A stretch of 64,000 nucleotides of DNA. Source: RI-153 sp963721725 (lineage in GTDB: Bacteria; Chloroflexota; Anaerolineae; Caldilineales; Caldilineaceae). The notes below the pieces were generated by a model. The model was not told the origin of the DNA and made no database searches. It worked only from the letters and a program-made list of their open reading frames with translations. The translations under genes and the position numbers were made by a program. This document shows, piece after piece, positions 28,961-38,181 of the stretch. The stretch is from the NCBI GenBank assembly GCA_963721725.1, contig CAVRLX010000006.1, forward strand, positions 62,001 to 126,000, written 5' to 3'. Every line of letters begins with the position of its first letter. The stretch's first letter is position 1.

Positions 28961-29032
28961 CAGGGGGAATCGATTTTCTCTGGCTATGTTCCACAAAGAA
29001 ATTTCGTCGCTTTATACAACAAGGGGCAAAAA

Positions 29033-29125
29033 TGGCACGCGGATTGCGCGGATTGGGCGGATGACACGGAGCAGATCTGCGAAAATCCGCCCAATCCCTA
29101 TTATCAGCGTTCTATTCCCGCGTCC
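29033..29125. repeat. Intergenic hairpin, CGGATT-word family (D)
   Basis: ACGCGGATTGCGCGGATTGG ... GACACGGAG words face AAAATCCGCCCAATCCC and CGTTCTATTCCCGCGTCCG. They lie between the urease operon and the M20 gene and overlap the M20 3' end. Confidence 0.55.
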
Positions 29126-30485
29126 GCTCGGCGAACTCCTGAAAAATCGTGGCGGCAAATTTGATGCCCTGAATGTAGCGGTCGATGGGCATGTTTTCGT
29201 TGGGCGCGTGCAGGTTGTTTTCCGGCGCGCCGAAGCCGCTCATCACCGCCGGGTGTGGCACGTTGATCATAATCGTGCCTTGTGTGCTGACGCCCATCAC
29301 CAGCGGCGGCTCGCCCCAGATAGTGTTGGCGGCGGCGATAATGGCCTGGCTGATGGCCTCTTTGACCGGCGTTTTGTAGGGGTTGGCGCGGGCGGTGTGG
29401 GTGATGATCTCGACATCGTCGAAGCCGTGTTTCTCCAGATGCGCGCGCAGTTTGACCAACTGCTCGACTGGCTCCAGGTTGGGCGGGCAGCGAAAGTCGA
29501 GTTTGGCCGAGGCTTCGGCGGGGACAATCGTCTTCATGCCAGGGCCAGTGTAGCCGCCGTTCAGCCCGGCAATGTTACACGACGCGCCGTAGTGAATGGC
29601 CTTGAGCAGTTCCAGCGTGTCGTCAAAGGGGAAGTCGCGGGTCAGCCCAAATTGGCGGCGCAACTCCTCGCGGTCGAAATGCTCCAACTCCTCGGCCAGG
29701 TGGCGCAGGTCATCCTCGTCCGGCGGGATCAAGTCGTCATACCAGCCTTCGACGAGAATGCGCCCGTTTTCGTCGAAGAGGCTGCTCAGGCAGTGGACCA
29801 GCCGCCACGGCGCGCTGGTGGCCTTCATCAACTGGGCGCGCCCGCTCCAAAAGTCGATGCCGTGGCTTTTCACACGCAGTTCCACGGCGAGGATGGCCTT
29901 GATGCCCAGGTGGATTTCGGGCTTGTACGAGGTGCGATGGACGCCGCCATCCAGCCCCACGCTGGCGTCACAGGCACAGAGATCTTGATGGGCCAACACC
30001 CAGTTTTCCAGATGGGGGCTGCCCACTTCTTCTTCGCCCTCAAAGAGGAAAGTGAGGTTCACCGGCGGCGCGCCGCGCACCTCGCGGAAAGCCTGGGCGG
30101 CACGCACAAAGGCCAGCACGCCCGACTTGTTGTCGGTGGCTCCACGTGCATAGATCACGCCGTCGCGGATGGCGGCGCTAAAGGGCGGATCGATCCACTT
30201 CTCCAGCGGCTCCGGCGGCTGCACGTCATAATGGCCGTAGCAAAGCAGCGTCTTGGCAGCGGGATCAGCGGCGGGGACGGTGGTGTAAACAATAGACGGC
30301 GCATCGGGCACAGGCAGAATCTCGGTCTCCCCAAAGCCATCGTCGATCATCTGACGTTGTAACAACTGCGCGCATTCGTCCAGCCCGATCTTCTGGGCGC
30401 TGATGGAAGGCTGGCGCAGCAATTCCTGTAGCTCCGCCACGAGTTCATCGCGATGAGCATCGAGCCAATCGTAAATGTCTTGCAT
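29112..30485 (-). CDS. M20 family dipeptidase
   Basis: A 457-aa zinc dipeptidase of the M20 CNDP/PepV-like branch. LCYGHYDVQPPEPLEKW (zinc His and Asp), YARGATDNKSG (bridging Asp) and LFEGEEEVGSPHLE (catalytic and metal Glu) are in order. LGLDGGVHRT and the C-terminal NNLHAPNENMPIDRYIQG (last zinc His) follow. The frame is intact. It probably cleaves dipeptides in the cytoplasm. Close paralogue of 31354-32748; a toxin-antitoxin pair on the other strand lies between the two. Confidence 0.9.
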   Translation of the reverse strand: MQDIYDWLDAHRDELVAELQELLRQPSISAQKIGLDECAQLLQRQMIDDGFGETEILPVPDAPSIVYTTVPAADPAAKTLLCYGHYDVQPPEPLEKWIDPPFSAAIRDGVIYARGATDNKSGVLAFVRAAQAFREVRGAPPVNLTFLFEGEEEVGSPHLENWVLAHQDLCACDASVGLDGGVHRTSYKPEIHLGIKAILAVELRVKSHGIDFWSGRAQLMKATSAPWRLVHCLSSLFDENGRILVEGWYDDLIPPDEDDLRHLAEELEHFDREELRRQFGLTRDFPFDDTLELLKAIHYGASCNIAGLNGGYTGPGMKTIVPAEASAKLDFRCPPNLEPVEQLVKLRAHLEKHGFDDVEIITHTARANPYKTPVKEAISQAIIAAANTIWGEPPLVMGVSTQGTIMINVPHPAVMSGFGAPENNLHAPNENMPIDRYIQGIKFAATIFQEFAERTRE

Positions 30486-30523
30486 GAAAAAACTCCTTAT
30501 TCAAGATTCAGGTTCGACTCGGC

Positions 30524-30529
30524 TATAAT
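30524..30529 (+). promoter_or_regulatory. TATAAT -10 box upstream of the UPF0175 gene
   Basis: TATAAT lies 43 bases before the ATG at 30573. The -35 region (TCAAGA, 30501-30506) is weak. AGAAGG precedes the start codon. Confidence 0.4.
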
Positions 30530-30572
30530 GGAAGTGTGACGACTGCCGAAGGCTGCTTAGAGAGAAGGCTGT

Positions 30573-30830
30573 ATGGACAAAATACAACTCACCATCGAAC
30601 TCCCGCGTGATCTCTTCTCGGCGCTGCGTCAGGAACCGGAACAGTTTCTGCGAGAGATGCGACTTGCTGCGGCGGTAAAATGGTATGAAACAGAGCAAGT
30701 TTCCCAGGCCAAAGCCGCTGAGATCGCCGGGATCTCACGGGCTGAATTCCTAGAGGCGCTCCATCGTTTTGGCGTTTCGCCCTTTCAAACCACTGCCGCC
30801 GAATTGATCGAGGAATCGCTGTATGAGTGA
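30573..30830 (+). CDS. UPF0175 family antitoxin
   Basis: An 85-aa UPF0175 protein: short beta N-terminus (IQLTIELPRDLFSAL), then EMRLAAAVKWYETEQVSQ and the helix-turn-helix-like KAAEIAGISRAEFLEAL. In such pairs this is the DNA-binding antitoxin and autorepressor. Its last eight bases overlap the start of the DUF3368 gene, so the two are translationally coupled. The ATG is preceded by AGAAGG. Confidence 0.85.
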   Translation: MDKIQLTIELPRDLFSALRQEPEQFLREMRLAAAVKWYETEQVSQAKAAEIAGISRAEFLEALHRFGVSPFQTTAAELIEESLYE

Positions 30831-31337
30831 ACGCTGGGTGGTGAATGCCTCACCGCTGATTGTTCTCGCCCGCATTAACCAGCAGAAGCTGTTAACCGAT
30901 CTGTGCGAGCAACTGCTTTTACCCGATGCCGTTCTCGATGAGATCAACGCAGGCCCCGCACGACGATGCAGCCCGTCTCTATCTTGCCACTGCACCCCTC
31001 AATACACTACCGGTGTCCATTGCACCAGCCGTGCAGGCATGGGATCTGGGCAGCGGCGAAACCGCCGTGCTCAGCCATGCGCTGACCAATCCAGGCTGGC
31101 GAGCCGTGATCGATGACGGCGCAGCCCGGCGTTGTGCACGAGCGTTGGGGATTCCCTCCATTGGCACACTGGGGATTATTCTGCGTGCTCGACACGCCGG
31201 GCTTGATCCCCGCTGCTGCGCCTCTTTTACACGAATTAAAAGCGAATGGTTTTCGGCTTGAGGATGCAGTCATCCGCGCTGCGCTTTGGCAAGCTGTGGG
31301 CGAAGATCTGGGAATAATCCCACTCATATCCGTGTAA
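30823..31337 (+). CDS. DUF3368 PIN-like toxin (two frame corrections)
   Basis: About 170 aa after correction. VVNASPLIVLARINQ is the N-terminal PIN-like strand (Asp replaced by Asn, as is usual in DUF3368), LDEINAGP then HDDAARLYLATAPL, WDLGSGETAVLSHAL (acidic motif) and VIDDGAARRCARALG, GTLGIILRARHAGLIPAA follow. Extra bases are near 30957 (C4 run) and 31205 (CTTGATC). The last residues run into a D-family repeat. It is a presumed RNase toxin for the UPF0175 antitoxin; whether it is active in this cell is not clear. Confidence 0.75.
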
Positions 31338-31372
31338 ATCCGCCCAATCCACTTCATCCGCGTTCTACTTGC
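31322..31372. repeat. CGGATT-word repeat (family D, one arm)
   Basis: GTAAATCCGCCCAATCCAC and TTCATCCGCGTTCTA words lie between the toxin stop and the convergent M20 stop. No clear left arm is present. Confidence 0.45.
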
Positions 31373-32748
31373 ATCTGTCCATATTCCCACATAATCGCCG
31401 CGGCGTACTTGATCCCCTTGATGTAATGCTCCAGATCAATCGACTCATTGGGCGCGTGCAGGTTGCAATCGGGCTGGGCAAAGCCGGTGAGCACCGTGGG
31501 CATCCACACATGTTTGAGAATTGTACCCTCGGCGCTGACGCCGTTGATCACCGGCGCTTTGCCAAAGACCGTCTCGGCGGCGCGGATGATGGCCTGGCTG
31601 ATGTCCTCTTTGACGCTGATCTTGTACGGCGGTTCGGGGATGCGCCCTTCAATGTTCATTTCAATGTGGCCGAAGCCGTGGCTGTCCAGATGGGCGCGCA
31701 GCTTTTGGATGGCCTTCTCTGGGTTGATCAGCGGCGGCAGGCGGAAATCCATCTTGGCACGCGCCTCGTTGGGGACAATCGTCTTGCTGCCCGGCCCTTG
31801 ATAGCCACTGGTCAGCCCAGCAATATTGGCGGTGGGTTCATAGGCGCGCGCCTTGAGCGCTTCCACGCCTTCGCGGCCCAGGGCGAACTGCTCAATGCCC
31901 CACTCCTCTTTCAGCTTGTTCATGTCCAGCCGCTGGGCGTTGGCCTCTAGCTGCTCGTTTTCTTCCTCGCCCAATTCCCACAGCCCTTCGTACCAGCCCT
32001 CCACAAGGATGCGGCGCTGGTCGTCCACAATGGTGTTGAGCGCGCGCACAAGATCCCAGGCGGGCTGGGGAACCAGCGGCGCGTTGAGGCTGTGAATGTC
32101 TCCGTTCGCCCCGCGCGCAATCAGTTCCACAAAGAGCACACTTTTCAGCCCCAGATCAATGTCGGGCATCAGGGTGCTGGGTTCCACGCCGCCATCCAGG
32201 CAGTGCATGGCATCGGCGCGCACCAGTTCGGGATTGGCTTCAATAAACGGCCCCAGATGCACGGAGCCGATCTCCTCTTCGCCCTCGGTGATGAACTTGA
32301 CGCCCACGGGCGGCTGGCCGTTGATCTGCATCCACGCTTTGGCGGCTTTAATAAAGGCCATCACGCCCGACTTGTTGTCGGTGGTGCCGCGGCCCCACAT
32401 GCGCCCGTCGCGGATGGCGGCGCTATAGGGCGGATCGATCCACTTGTCCAGCGGCTCGGATGGCTGCACGTCGTAATGGGCATAGCAGAGCAGCGTTTTG
32501 TCGCTGACCGTGCTGGGCAGGTGGCCGATGATACAGGGCGGGCCGTCTGGCGTGGGGTAGGCGGTGGCGGGCAGGCCGTCGCGCGCCATGAGATCGACCA
32601 CGAGATCGGCGCATTCGTCTAGCCCGATCTTTTGGGCGCTGACGCTGGGCTGGCGCACCAATTCTTGCAGATCAGCAATGGCCTCATCGCGGTGGGCGTC
32701 GATCCAGTCAAAAACGGATTGAAGTTGGGGTGGGATAGGTGTAGACAT
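31354..32748 (-). CDS. M20 family dipeptidase
   Basis: A 464-aa paralogue of the 29112 gene. LCYAHYDVQPSEPLDKW, WGRGTTDNKSGVMAF, FITEGEEEIGSVHLG, HCLDGGVEPS and NLHAPNESIDLEHYIKG carry the zinc and catalytic residues. The frame is intact and length is normal for the dipeptidase branch. Both paralogues share QPSxSAQKIGLDEC, so they derive from a tandem duplication. It probably handles a different range of dipeptides. Confidence 0.9.
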   Translation of the reverse strand: MSTPIPPQLQSVFDWIDAHRDEAIADLQELVRQPSVSAQKIGLDECADLVVDLMARDGLPATAYPTPDGPPCIIGHLPSTVSDKTLLCYAHYDVQPSEPLDKWIDPPYSAAIRDGRMWGRGTTDNKSGVMAFIKAAKAWMQINGQPPVGVKFITEGEEEIGSVHLGPFIEANPELVRADAMHCLDGGVEPSTLMPDIDLGLKSVLFVELIARGANGDIHSLNAPLVPQPAWDLVRALNTIVDDQRRILVEGWYEGLWELGEEENEQLEANAQRLDMNKLKEEWGIEQFALGREGVEALKARAYEPTANIAGLTSGYQGPGSKTIVPNEARAKMDFRLPPLINPEKAIQKLRAHLDSHGFGHIEMNIEGRIPEPPYKISVKEDISQAIIRAAETVFGKAPVINGVSAEGTILKHVWMPTVLTGFAQPDCNLHAPNESIDLEHYIKGIKYAAAIMWEYGQMQVERG

Positions 32749-32759
32749 TATTCTCTCTT

Positions 32760-32855
32760 TGGGTGGGACGAAAGACCAAGGACGATAGACGAACGGTAGG
32801 GCAATCAGCTTGCACTTGACCTTCGTCTATCGTCTTTTGTCCATCGTCTAAATAT
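32760..32855. repeat. Intergenic hairpin, GACGAT-word family (B)
   Basis: GACCAAGGACGATAGACGAA pairs with TTCGTCTATCGTCTTTTGTC between the Gfo/Idh and M20 genes. Confidence 0.75.
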
Positions 32856-33853
32856 TAATCTCGATCACTCACCAACACGCTGCGCCCCACATAGGCAGAG
32901 CGATAGATCGCCATGCCCACAGCCAGCGAACGGATGCCGTCCTCGGCGGTGATGGCGGGTGCGCGGTCTTCGGTGATGGCGTTGATAAATTCGTCAAGTT
33001 GGCGGGCGTAATGGTTATAGCCGGTGAAGCTCTGGCGGAAGCTGGCCGTCGGGCTGGTAAATTCAAGATAATCATCGGTGCGGATGTGGATCAGCCCTTT
33101 GGTGCCGAAAATCTCCGTGTCCCAATAGCGGTAATCCAGTTCATACGGGGGCAGATTTTCCACCAGCGTGGCGATCACGCCGTTGTCAAAGGTGAGAATG
33201 GCAGTGACACCGTTCTCGATATTGGTGAATTCGGGCGTCTTGCCATAGGTCTGCACACGGGCGTAAACCTCCACCACTTCGCTTTCCAGCAGCCAGCGCA
33301 GGCGATCAATGGCGTGCAGGCCAGAGTACATCATCACGCCGCCGCCGCTCTGCTCACGGTCCCAGACCCAGGTGGGCAGATCATCGCTGCCGGGGATGCA
33401 AAAGCGATCCAACACGCTGGCAGGATGGCCGATCTCGCCTTCAAGCATCATGCGTCGGGCCACGCGGATCTCCTCGCGGAAGCGGTGCACGTAGCCCATC
33501 ATCAACTTGACGTTGGCTTCGTCACAGGCGGCGATGATACGTTGGGCATCAGCCATGGAATTGGCGATGGGCTTGTCCAAAAGCACATGCAGCCCGCGGT
33601 GAGCGGCGTAGACCACGGCTTCTTTGTGCAGATGATGGGGCAGCGAGATCACCACTGCATCAACCTTAGCCTCTTTGAGCAGATCTTTATAGTCGCCATA
33701 GATCTGCACATCCCCCTGGACAAACGGGCGCGCCTCGTCGGGATGGGTAGCCGCTGCCGCCACCAATTTCACATCGGATCGATTCAGGGTCGCCAGCCCG
33801 CGCAGATGGCGCTGACCCGCGACCCCCACGCCTAAAAGTCCCAGTTTGATCAT
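32855..33853 (-). CDS. Gfo/Idh/MocA family oxidoreductase
   Basis: A 332-aa oxidoreductase, frame intact. Rossmann motif LGLLGVGVAGQRHL (residues 3-16), DKP variant of the EKP signature (VLLDKPIANSM, about 92-102) and MYSGLHAIDRLRWLL for the active-site His region. Closest in this window to the 7898 gene. It lies between the M24 and M20 genes of the minus-strand set. The substrate is unknown. Confidence 0.85.
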   Translation of the reverse strand: MIKLGLLGVGVAGQRHLRGLATLNRSDVKLVAAAATHPDEARPFVQGDVQIYGDYKDLLKEAKVDAVVISLPHHLHKEAVVYAAHRGLHVLLDKPIANSMADAQRIIAACDEANVKLMMGYVHRFREEIRVARRMMLEGEIGHPASVLDRFCIPGSDDLPTWVWDREQSGGGVMMYSGLHAIDRLRWLLESEVVEVYARVQTYGKTPEFTNIENGVTAILTFDNGVIATLVENLPPYELDYRYWDTEIFGTKGLIHIRTDDYLEFTSPTASFRQSFTGYNHYARQLDEFINAITEDRAPAITAEDGIRSLAVGMAIYRSAYVGRSVLVSDRD

Positions 33854-33871
33854 AAGAAAGGTCTCGTCTTG

Positions 33872-34010
33872 TTTCCAGAATGGAACGCTGCGAAAAGGAA
33901 GAATTCACCGCAAAGGCTCAAAGAGCACAAAGAATTCAGGAGAAAAATCTGCGAAATCTGCGAAATCTGCGGATTAAATTCTGCCGCTCAATTCGCGTTC
34001 TATCCAATCA
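33872..34010. repeat. Intergenic repeats, families D and E
   Basis: GGAACGCTGCGAAAAGG, CACCGCAAAGGCTCAAAG and three GCGAAATCTGC words precede GCGGATTAAATTCTG and CAATTCGCGTTCTATCC. They lie between the M24 and Gfo/Idh genes. Confidence 0.5.
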
Positions 34011-35163
34011 CTCGATTGTCCGGGCCGTGCTCGCTGAGATAGCGGCTGAGTCGTTGACCGCCGGTCTCGGTGACGATCATGCTGTCGATGATGCGGTAAC
34101 CGTCCACGCCGGGGCGGTAGATGCCCGGCTCGTTGGAGAAAATCATGCCCACTTCTAACAGGGTTTCGTCGCCTTCGGAGAGCCAGGGCGCTTCGTGGCC
34201 TTCGATGCCCATGCCGTGGCCGATGCGGTGGCGGATGAAGTCGCCGTAGCCCGCCTGGCGCAACACAGCCAGCGCAGCCTGATCCACTGATTCACACGTT
34301 GCCCCCGGTTTGAGCGCAGCCACCGCCGCCTCATCACAGGCCCAGGTTGCCTCCAAACAGCGCAGTTGATCCGGTGTGGGATCGCCCACCACATAGGTGC
34401 AGCCACTCTCGGCATGATAGCCCCCCACTTTGACGCCGATGCCCACAATCACCGGATCGCCGGGCTTGATGGCGACCGGTCCGGGTTGGCCGTGGGGCAG
34501 GGCAGCGCGTGGCCCGGTGTGGACGGTGAGCGAGACTGCGCCGCGATAGAAGTTGACCAGATCGACCAGTTCAGCGCGCATCTTCGCCACCGTCTCAGAT
34601 TGCACGGTGCGTACCACGTCCAGTTCGGTGACGCCATGAGCAAGGCCCTCGGCAATGGCACGCCGCGCCACAACCTGACCGTAATCGGCATAGTCCGCAG
34701 CCAGTCGGGTCAGTTCGATCTCGGCGGCGCTTTTGATGAAGCGCATACGCCCCACTGCCCCGTCCAGTTGCAAGTGAGGCTTCACCGCCTGCATCTGCAA
34801 AAAGATGCCATGACCGGCACTGTCCACCGCCACACGCTCTTCACGGATCTGCTGCAACATCCAGACCTCGGCGGGGATGGTTCCGGGATATTCCCAATAG
34901 GTGCGGATCGGGCCGGGCCAGTTCTCTTCGGCGTTTTCTTTTTCCAAAAATGGCACGAACATAATCGGATCACCGGAGACGGGAACATAAATGCCCTGGG
35001 GCCGCTCGTTGGGAATATAGAAAAAGCCACTGGCCCAGGTGACGTTGGCGGCATTGAGCAGCAACAGGCCGTCAAGTTTACGTGCGTCGAGATGACGCTG
35101 GATCTTCAAAAGGCGCTGGCGATATTCACCGGCTTGCAGGCGAACCTGTCGTTGTGTGGTCAT
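34000..35163 (-). CDS. M24 family Xaa-Pro peptidase/creatinase-like protein with altered metal ligands
   Basis: A 387-aa M24 protein: an N-terminal creatinase-like domain (LDGLLLLNAANVTWASGF), then the pita-bread domain. The family ligand segments read VIVGIGVKVGGYHAESG (first Asp is Gly, second is Glu), HRIGHGMGIEGHE (His kept), FSNEPGIY (Glu kept) and YRIIDSMIVTE (Glu replaced by Ile before Asp). Only two of five standard ligands remain. Start ATG 35163 has AGGAG upstream. It may be a hydrolase with an unusual metal site or no metal. Confidence 0.75.
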   Translation of the reverse strand: MTTQRQVRLQAGEYRQRLLKIQRHLDARKLDGLLLLNAANVTWASGFFYIPNERPQGIYVPVSGDPIMFVPFLEKENAEENWPGPIRTYWEYPGTIPAEVWMLQQIREERVAVDSAGHGIFLQMQAVKPHLQLDGAVGRMRFIKSAAEIELTRLAADYADYGQVVARRAIAEGLAHGVTELDVVRTVQSETVAKMRAELVDLVNFYRGAVSLTVHTGPRAALPHGQPGPVAIKPGDPVIVGIGVKVGGYHAESGCTYVVGDPTPDQLRCLEATWACDEAAVAALKPGATCESVDQAALAVLRQAGYGDFIRHRIGHGMGIEGHEAPWLSEGDETLLEVGMIFSNEPGIYRPGVDGYRIIDSMIVTETGGQRLSRYLSEHGPDNRVIG

Positions 35164-35174
35164 AGTGGCTCCTG

Positions 35175-35312
35175 AGAGAAATGATCCGCAGATTGCGCAG
35201 ATGACGCAGATTTTCCAGAAATAGAACACGGATTGAACGGATTCTTCTTTTGATCTTTGTGTTCTTTGCGGTAAATCTTTTAGAAATCTGCGTCATCTGC
35301 GGATGATGATTC
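35175..35312. repeat. Intergenic repeats, families D and E
   Basis: ATCCGCAGATTGCGCAGATG and GAACACGGATTGAACGGATT words face GTTCTTTGCGGTAAATC and AAATCTGCGTCATCTGCGG. They lie between the M14 and M24 genes. Confidence 0.55.
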
Positions 35313-35316
35313 TGGG

Positions 35317-37017
35317 TTATCTGTGGGCGGCGTCGATGGTGATCGTGGCACGCGCCACACCGGCGCGCACACAGGAAGCTTCCAACGTCAGCGTGGTGGA
35401 TTGCCCCTCAGCGATTTTCACCGTCCACGACAGCGGCTTGGCCGAGGCGGGCCAATCATAGAAGCGCGAGTAGCTCTGGTTGCGGCTGCTGCGCCCGGCC
35501 AGATGACCGATGTTGGTTTTGGCAGCCCCGGCCACAATCGACTCTGCGCCCTCCAGGCTGACCCAGACCGGAGGGTCTGCCTTCATGAGCAGGGCCTGTC
35601 CGCTAAGATTGGTGGGCAGAAAACCGGTGTTATCCACCACGGCGCGCACGGTATAAACGCCTAGGCCCACAGCTTCGGCGCTGACATCACGCACGCGCAG
35701 TTGGGGCGCAGCGGCAGCATGGCGCAGGGTAAAGCGGGTGTTCTGGCGCGCCATCTCTTCAAGGTAGTGTTGCGGCGGCGGGTTGCGGAAGGTGTAGATG
35801 CGCTTCCAGCCGCCGATCTCCACCGGCCCCAGTTGGGGATGTTCAAAAGGCGTCCACGGCATGAAACCGTCGCCGTCAACATATTCGTCTTGCCAGCGCA
35901 ACAGCTTCAGCATTTCCTCTTCGCTAAAGGGGCGCAACGGATAGAAATCCTCGCGCACAATGCCCGCCGCGCCGAAGATGTCCCACAGTTCGGTGCTAAA
36001 GGTGGGGATGCCGAGGCTGCCAAAGGTCCAATCCATAAACGAGCCAAAGCGCTTGAGGCTCTTGTCTGGCGTGAAATCTTCATAGACCGAGATCAGCGGG
36101 TAGCCGGTTTCGTCAACGCCCATCTGCCCCAGCGCGTCGTACATGGCCTTGTCGCCGGGCTGAAAATGGGAATCGGGATAGGTGAGCCACGGGCGCAAGA
36201 TCACACCGCTGTGGGTGTGAAAGTTCTGCGCGCCGACAATGTTGGGGTGATCAAAAATCCAGCGCACAATGCCCGCCACTTCCGGCTCGCTCATGGGATA
36301 TTCACCCGCGCCGTACTGTTTAACTTCGGGAACCCAGTTATCCGGGTAGTTGCGGTTGAGGTTGCCATCCTGCGGGCGGGGGATCACAAAATCGCCGCCA
36401 TCCCAGTCCACCAGCTTGCCTTCGGGGATGATGCGATAGTATTCGCCGCCGGTTTCGTCGGGATCACGCGGCAGCATGAGCCGTGGATCTTTTTCGCTGA
36501 TCTTCCACTCGCCGGCATCGTCGCGCAGGCGCATGTCCACAATCACGCCATCGCCGTTAATGTCGGCATAGTGCAGACCGGGGCCAAACTGCTCCTGGCC
36601 GGGCAGATAGCGCCCGTTGCCGATCCATTCATAGAAGGGCAGGGTTTGGATGATCTCGGCGCCGTCGGGATTGACCCTGGGCACTAGGTAAAAGACCTGT
36701 TCATCCAACAGGCGCGTTGCCAGTGGATCGCTGCCATAGCCGCTCAAGAGTGTCCACGCCATGTAGAGCACCACCGATGTACCACTGATTTCTTCGGCGT
36801 GCATGTTGGCATCCACATAATAGCCGGGCTTTTCATGGGCCGGGCCAGTTTTAGGATTGCACAGTTCTAACAGCCAGACGGTGCGCCCTTGGTGGCTGGT
36901 GCCGATGGCGTGCAAGGTTGCTAGCTCCGGCGCAGCGTCGGCCAGATGGTGCAGGTAGTCTGTCATTTCAGCATAGGGGAGGTAACGATCCAGTGGAAGG
37001 GGGCGAAGCTGGGACAT
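35317..37017 (-). CDS. M14 family zinc carboxypeptidase
   Basis: A 566-aa carboxypeptidase with a C-terminal beta domain. YVDANMHAEEISGTS provides the zinc His and Glu (HxxE, about residues 77-80), LVPRVNPDGAE and NLNRNYPDNW the substrate-binding Arg region, NFHTHSGVIL the third zinc ligand, and TFSTELWDIFG the catalytic Glu. From about residue 460 a beta-rich region (YTVRAVVDNTGFLPTN) looks like an Ig-like accessory domain. I see no signal peptide at the ATG at 37017, which I chose because homology starts at MSQLRPLPLDRY; upstream codons are noise. Confidence 0.85.
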   Translation of the reverse strand: MSQLRPLPLDRYLPYAEMTDYLHHLADAAPELATLHAIGTSHQGRTVWLLELCNPKTGPAHEKPGYYVDANMHAEEISGTSVVLYMAWTLLSGYGSDPLATRLLDEQVFYLVPRVNPDGAEIIQTLPFYEWIGNGRYLPGQEQFGPGLHYADINGDGVIVDMRLRDDAGEWKISEKDPRLMLPRDPDETGGEYYRIIPEGKLVDWDGGDFVIPRPQDGNLNRNYPDNWVPEVKQYGAGEYPMSEPEVAGIVRWIFDHPNIVGAQNFHTHSGVILRPWLTYPDSHFQPGDKAMYDALGQMGVDETGYPLISVYEDFTPDKSLKRFGSFMDWTFGSLGIPTFSTELWDIFGAAGIVREDFYPLRPFSEEEMLKLLRWQDEYVDGDGFMPWTPFEHPQLGPVEIGGWKRIYTFRNPPPQHYLEEMARQNTRFTLRHAAAAPQLRVRDVSAEAVGLGVYTVRAVVDNTGFLPTNLSGQALLMKADPPVWVSLEGAESIVAGAAKTNIGHLAGRSSRNQSYSRFYDWPASAKPLSWTVKIAEGQSTTLTLEASCVRAGVARATITIDAAHR

Positions 37018-37095
37018 AACATCTCTTTTCGCATTGTGGAATAACATGTCGCCTTGTGAAAGAATAGCGGCAGTATACGGAAAGAGAGGGATAAT

Positions 37096-37163
37096 GTCAA
37101 CTGGGGAGAGGATTGGGAGATTGGGAGATTTCACAGAAACCAATCTCCTAATCTCCCACTTTC
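37096..37163. repeat. Intergenic hairpin, GATTGG-word family (C)
   Basis: GGATTGGGAGATTGGGAGAT pairs with AATCTCCTAATCTCCC around TTCACAGAAACC between the IclR and M14 genes. Confidence 0.75.
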
Positions 37164-37967
37164 TCAAGCATATCCCATCACTGCCGAAATCTCCGCTACA
37201 CACTGCTGCACCTGTTGGGTCAGGTCGGTGAGGCGAGAGATGGAGATGCGCGTGGAGGGGCCAGAGATGATCACGGCAGCGATGGCATCCCCGCTGCGAT
37301 CCTGGATGGCGGCGGCGACACAGCGCATGCCCCACTCAAATTCCTCATCATCCACGGCATAGCCGCGGCGGCGGATACGCTCCAGTTCGACACGCAACAT
37401 ATCGGCATCGGTGAGGGTATTGGAGGTGCGGCGCACAAAGTCGATCTGGTCCAACAGGCCATTCTGTTTAACGTGGGGCAACATCGCCAGCAACATCTTG
37501 CCACCGGCTGTGCAATAGAGCGGTGAGCGTGCCCCAATCGAGGTGAAAGTCCGCACCGTGTTGCTAGACTCGGCCTGGGCGATGTAGACAATTTCTGTGC
37601 CTTCGCGGATCACAAGGCTCACGGTCTCTTCGGTGGTGTCAGTCAATTGGCGCAGGTAGGGGAGTGCCAGCGCCCGCACATCGGTATGGCGTGAGGCCGC
37701 AGCAGCCAGATTCATCCCCCTCGCCCCCAAGTGATAATTCCGATCATGGGGATCTTGGCGCACATAGCCAGCCTCGACCAGCGTGTGCAACAGGCGATGG
37801 GTGGTGCTGGGATGCAGATCGTTGCGCCGGCTTAGTTCGCCCAACGTCAACCCTGCCGGGGCAGCGGCCAGCGTTTCCAGCAGTTGCAGGGCCTTTATTA
37901 CCGATAACACAGTATTAGAACGGCGATTGCTGCCGTCAACGGTTACCTCAACTTCTTGCTCCGGCAT
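37164..37967 (-). CDS. IclR family transcriptional regulator
   Basis: A 267-aa regulator. The N-terminal winged helix (LLETLAAAPAGLTLGELS ... HPSTTHRLLHTLVEAGYV, about residues 22-75) is followed by the IclR effector domain (ARSPLYCTAGGKMLLAML, EFEWGMRCVAAAIQDRSG). Start ATG 37967 has AGGAG upstream. It is divergent from ABC transporter 3 across 574 bases that hold a consensus promoter and a palindrome, so it probably controls the plus-strand cluster and perhaps itself. Effectors in this family are often aromatic or short-chain acids; none can be named here. Confidence 0.88.
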   Translation of the reverse strand: MPEQEVEVTVDGSNRRSNTVLSVIKALQLLETLAAAPAGLTLGELSRRNDLHPSTTHRLLHTLVEAGYVRQDPHDRNYHLGARGMNLAAAASRHTDVRALALPYLRQLTDTTEETVSLVIREGTEIVYIAQAESSNTVRTFTSIGARSPLYCTAGGKMLLAMLPHVKQNGLLDQIDFVRRTSNTLTDADMLRVELERIRRRGYAVDDEEFEWGMRCVAAAIQDRSGDAIAAVIISGPSTRISISRLTDLTQQVQQCVAEISAVMGYA

Positions 37968-38181
37968 ACTTCTTTCTCCTCTAGACTGCGCTCCCGCATA
38001 TGACCTTAGTGGTGGCGATTTGTGCGGCAATAGATATCATGTGGCGATGGATTGTAAAATGGGTGAATACTCGGGTGAATAATTGTGCTATTGTACCACA
38101 TGGTGAAATTTAATCGCCACTTTCTTGTGCATATTTCACAATGCGGTAAACAATTCAGCAAAATCTGACAAATAACATTGT

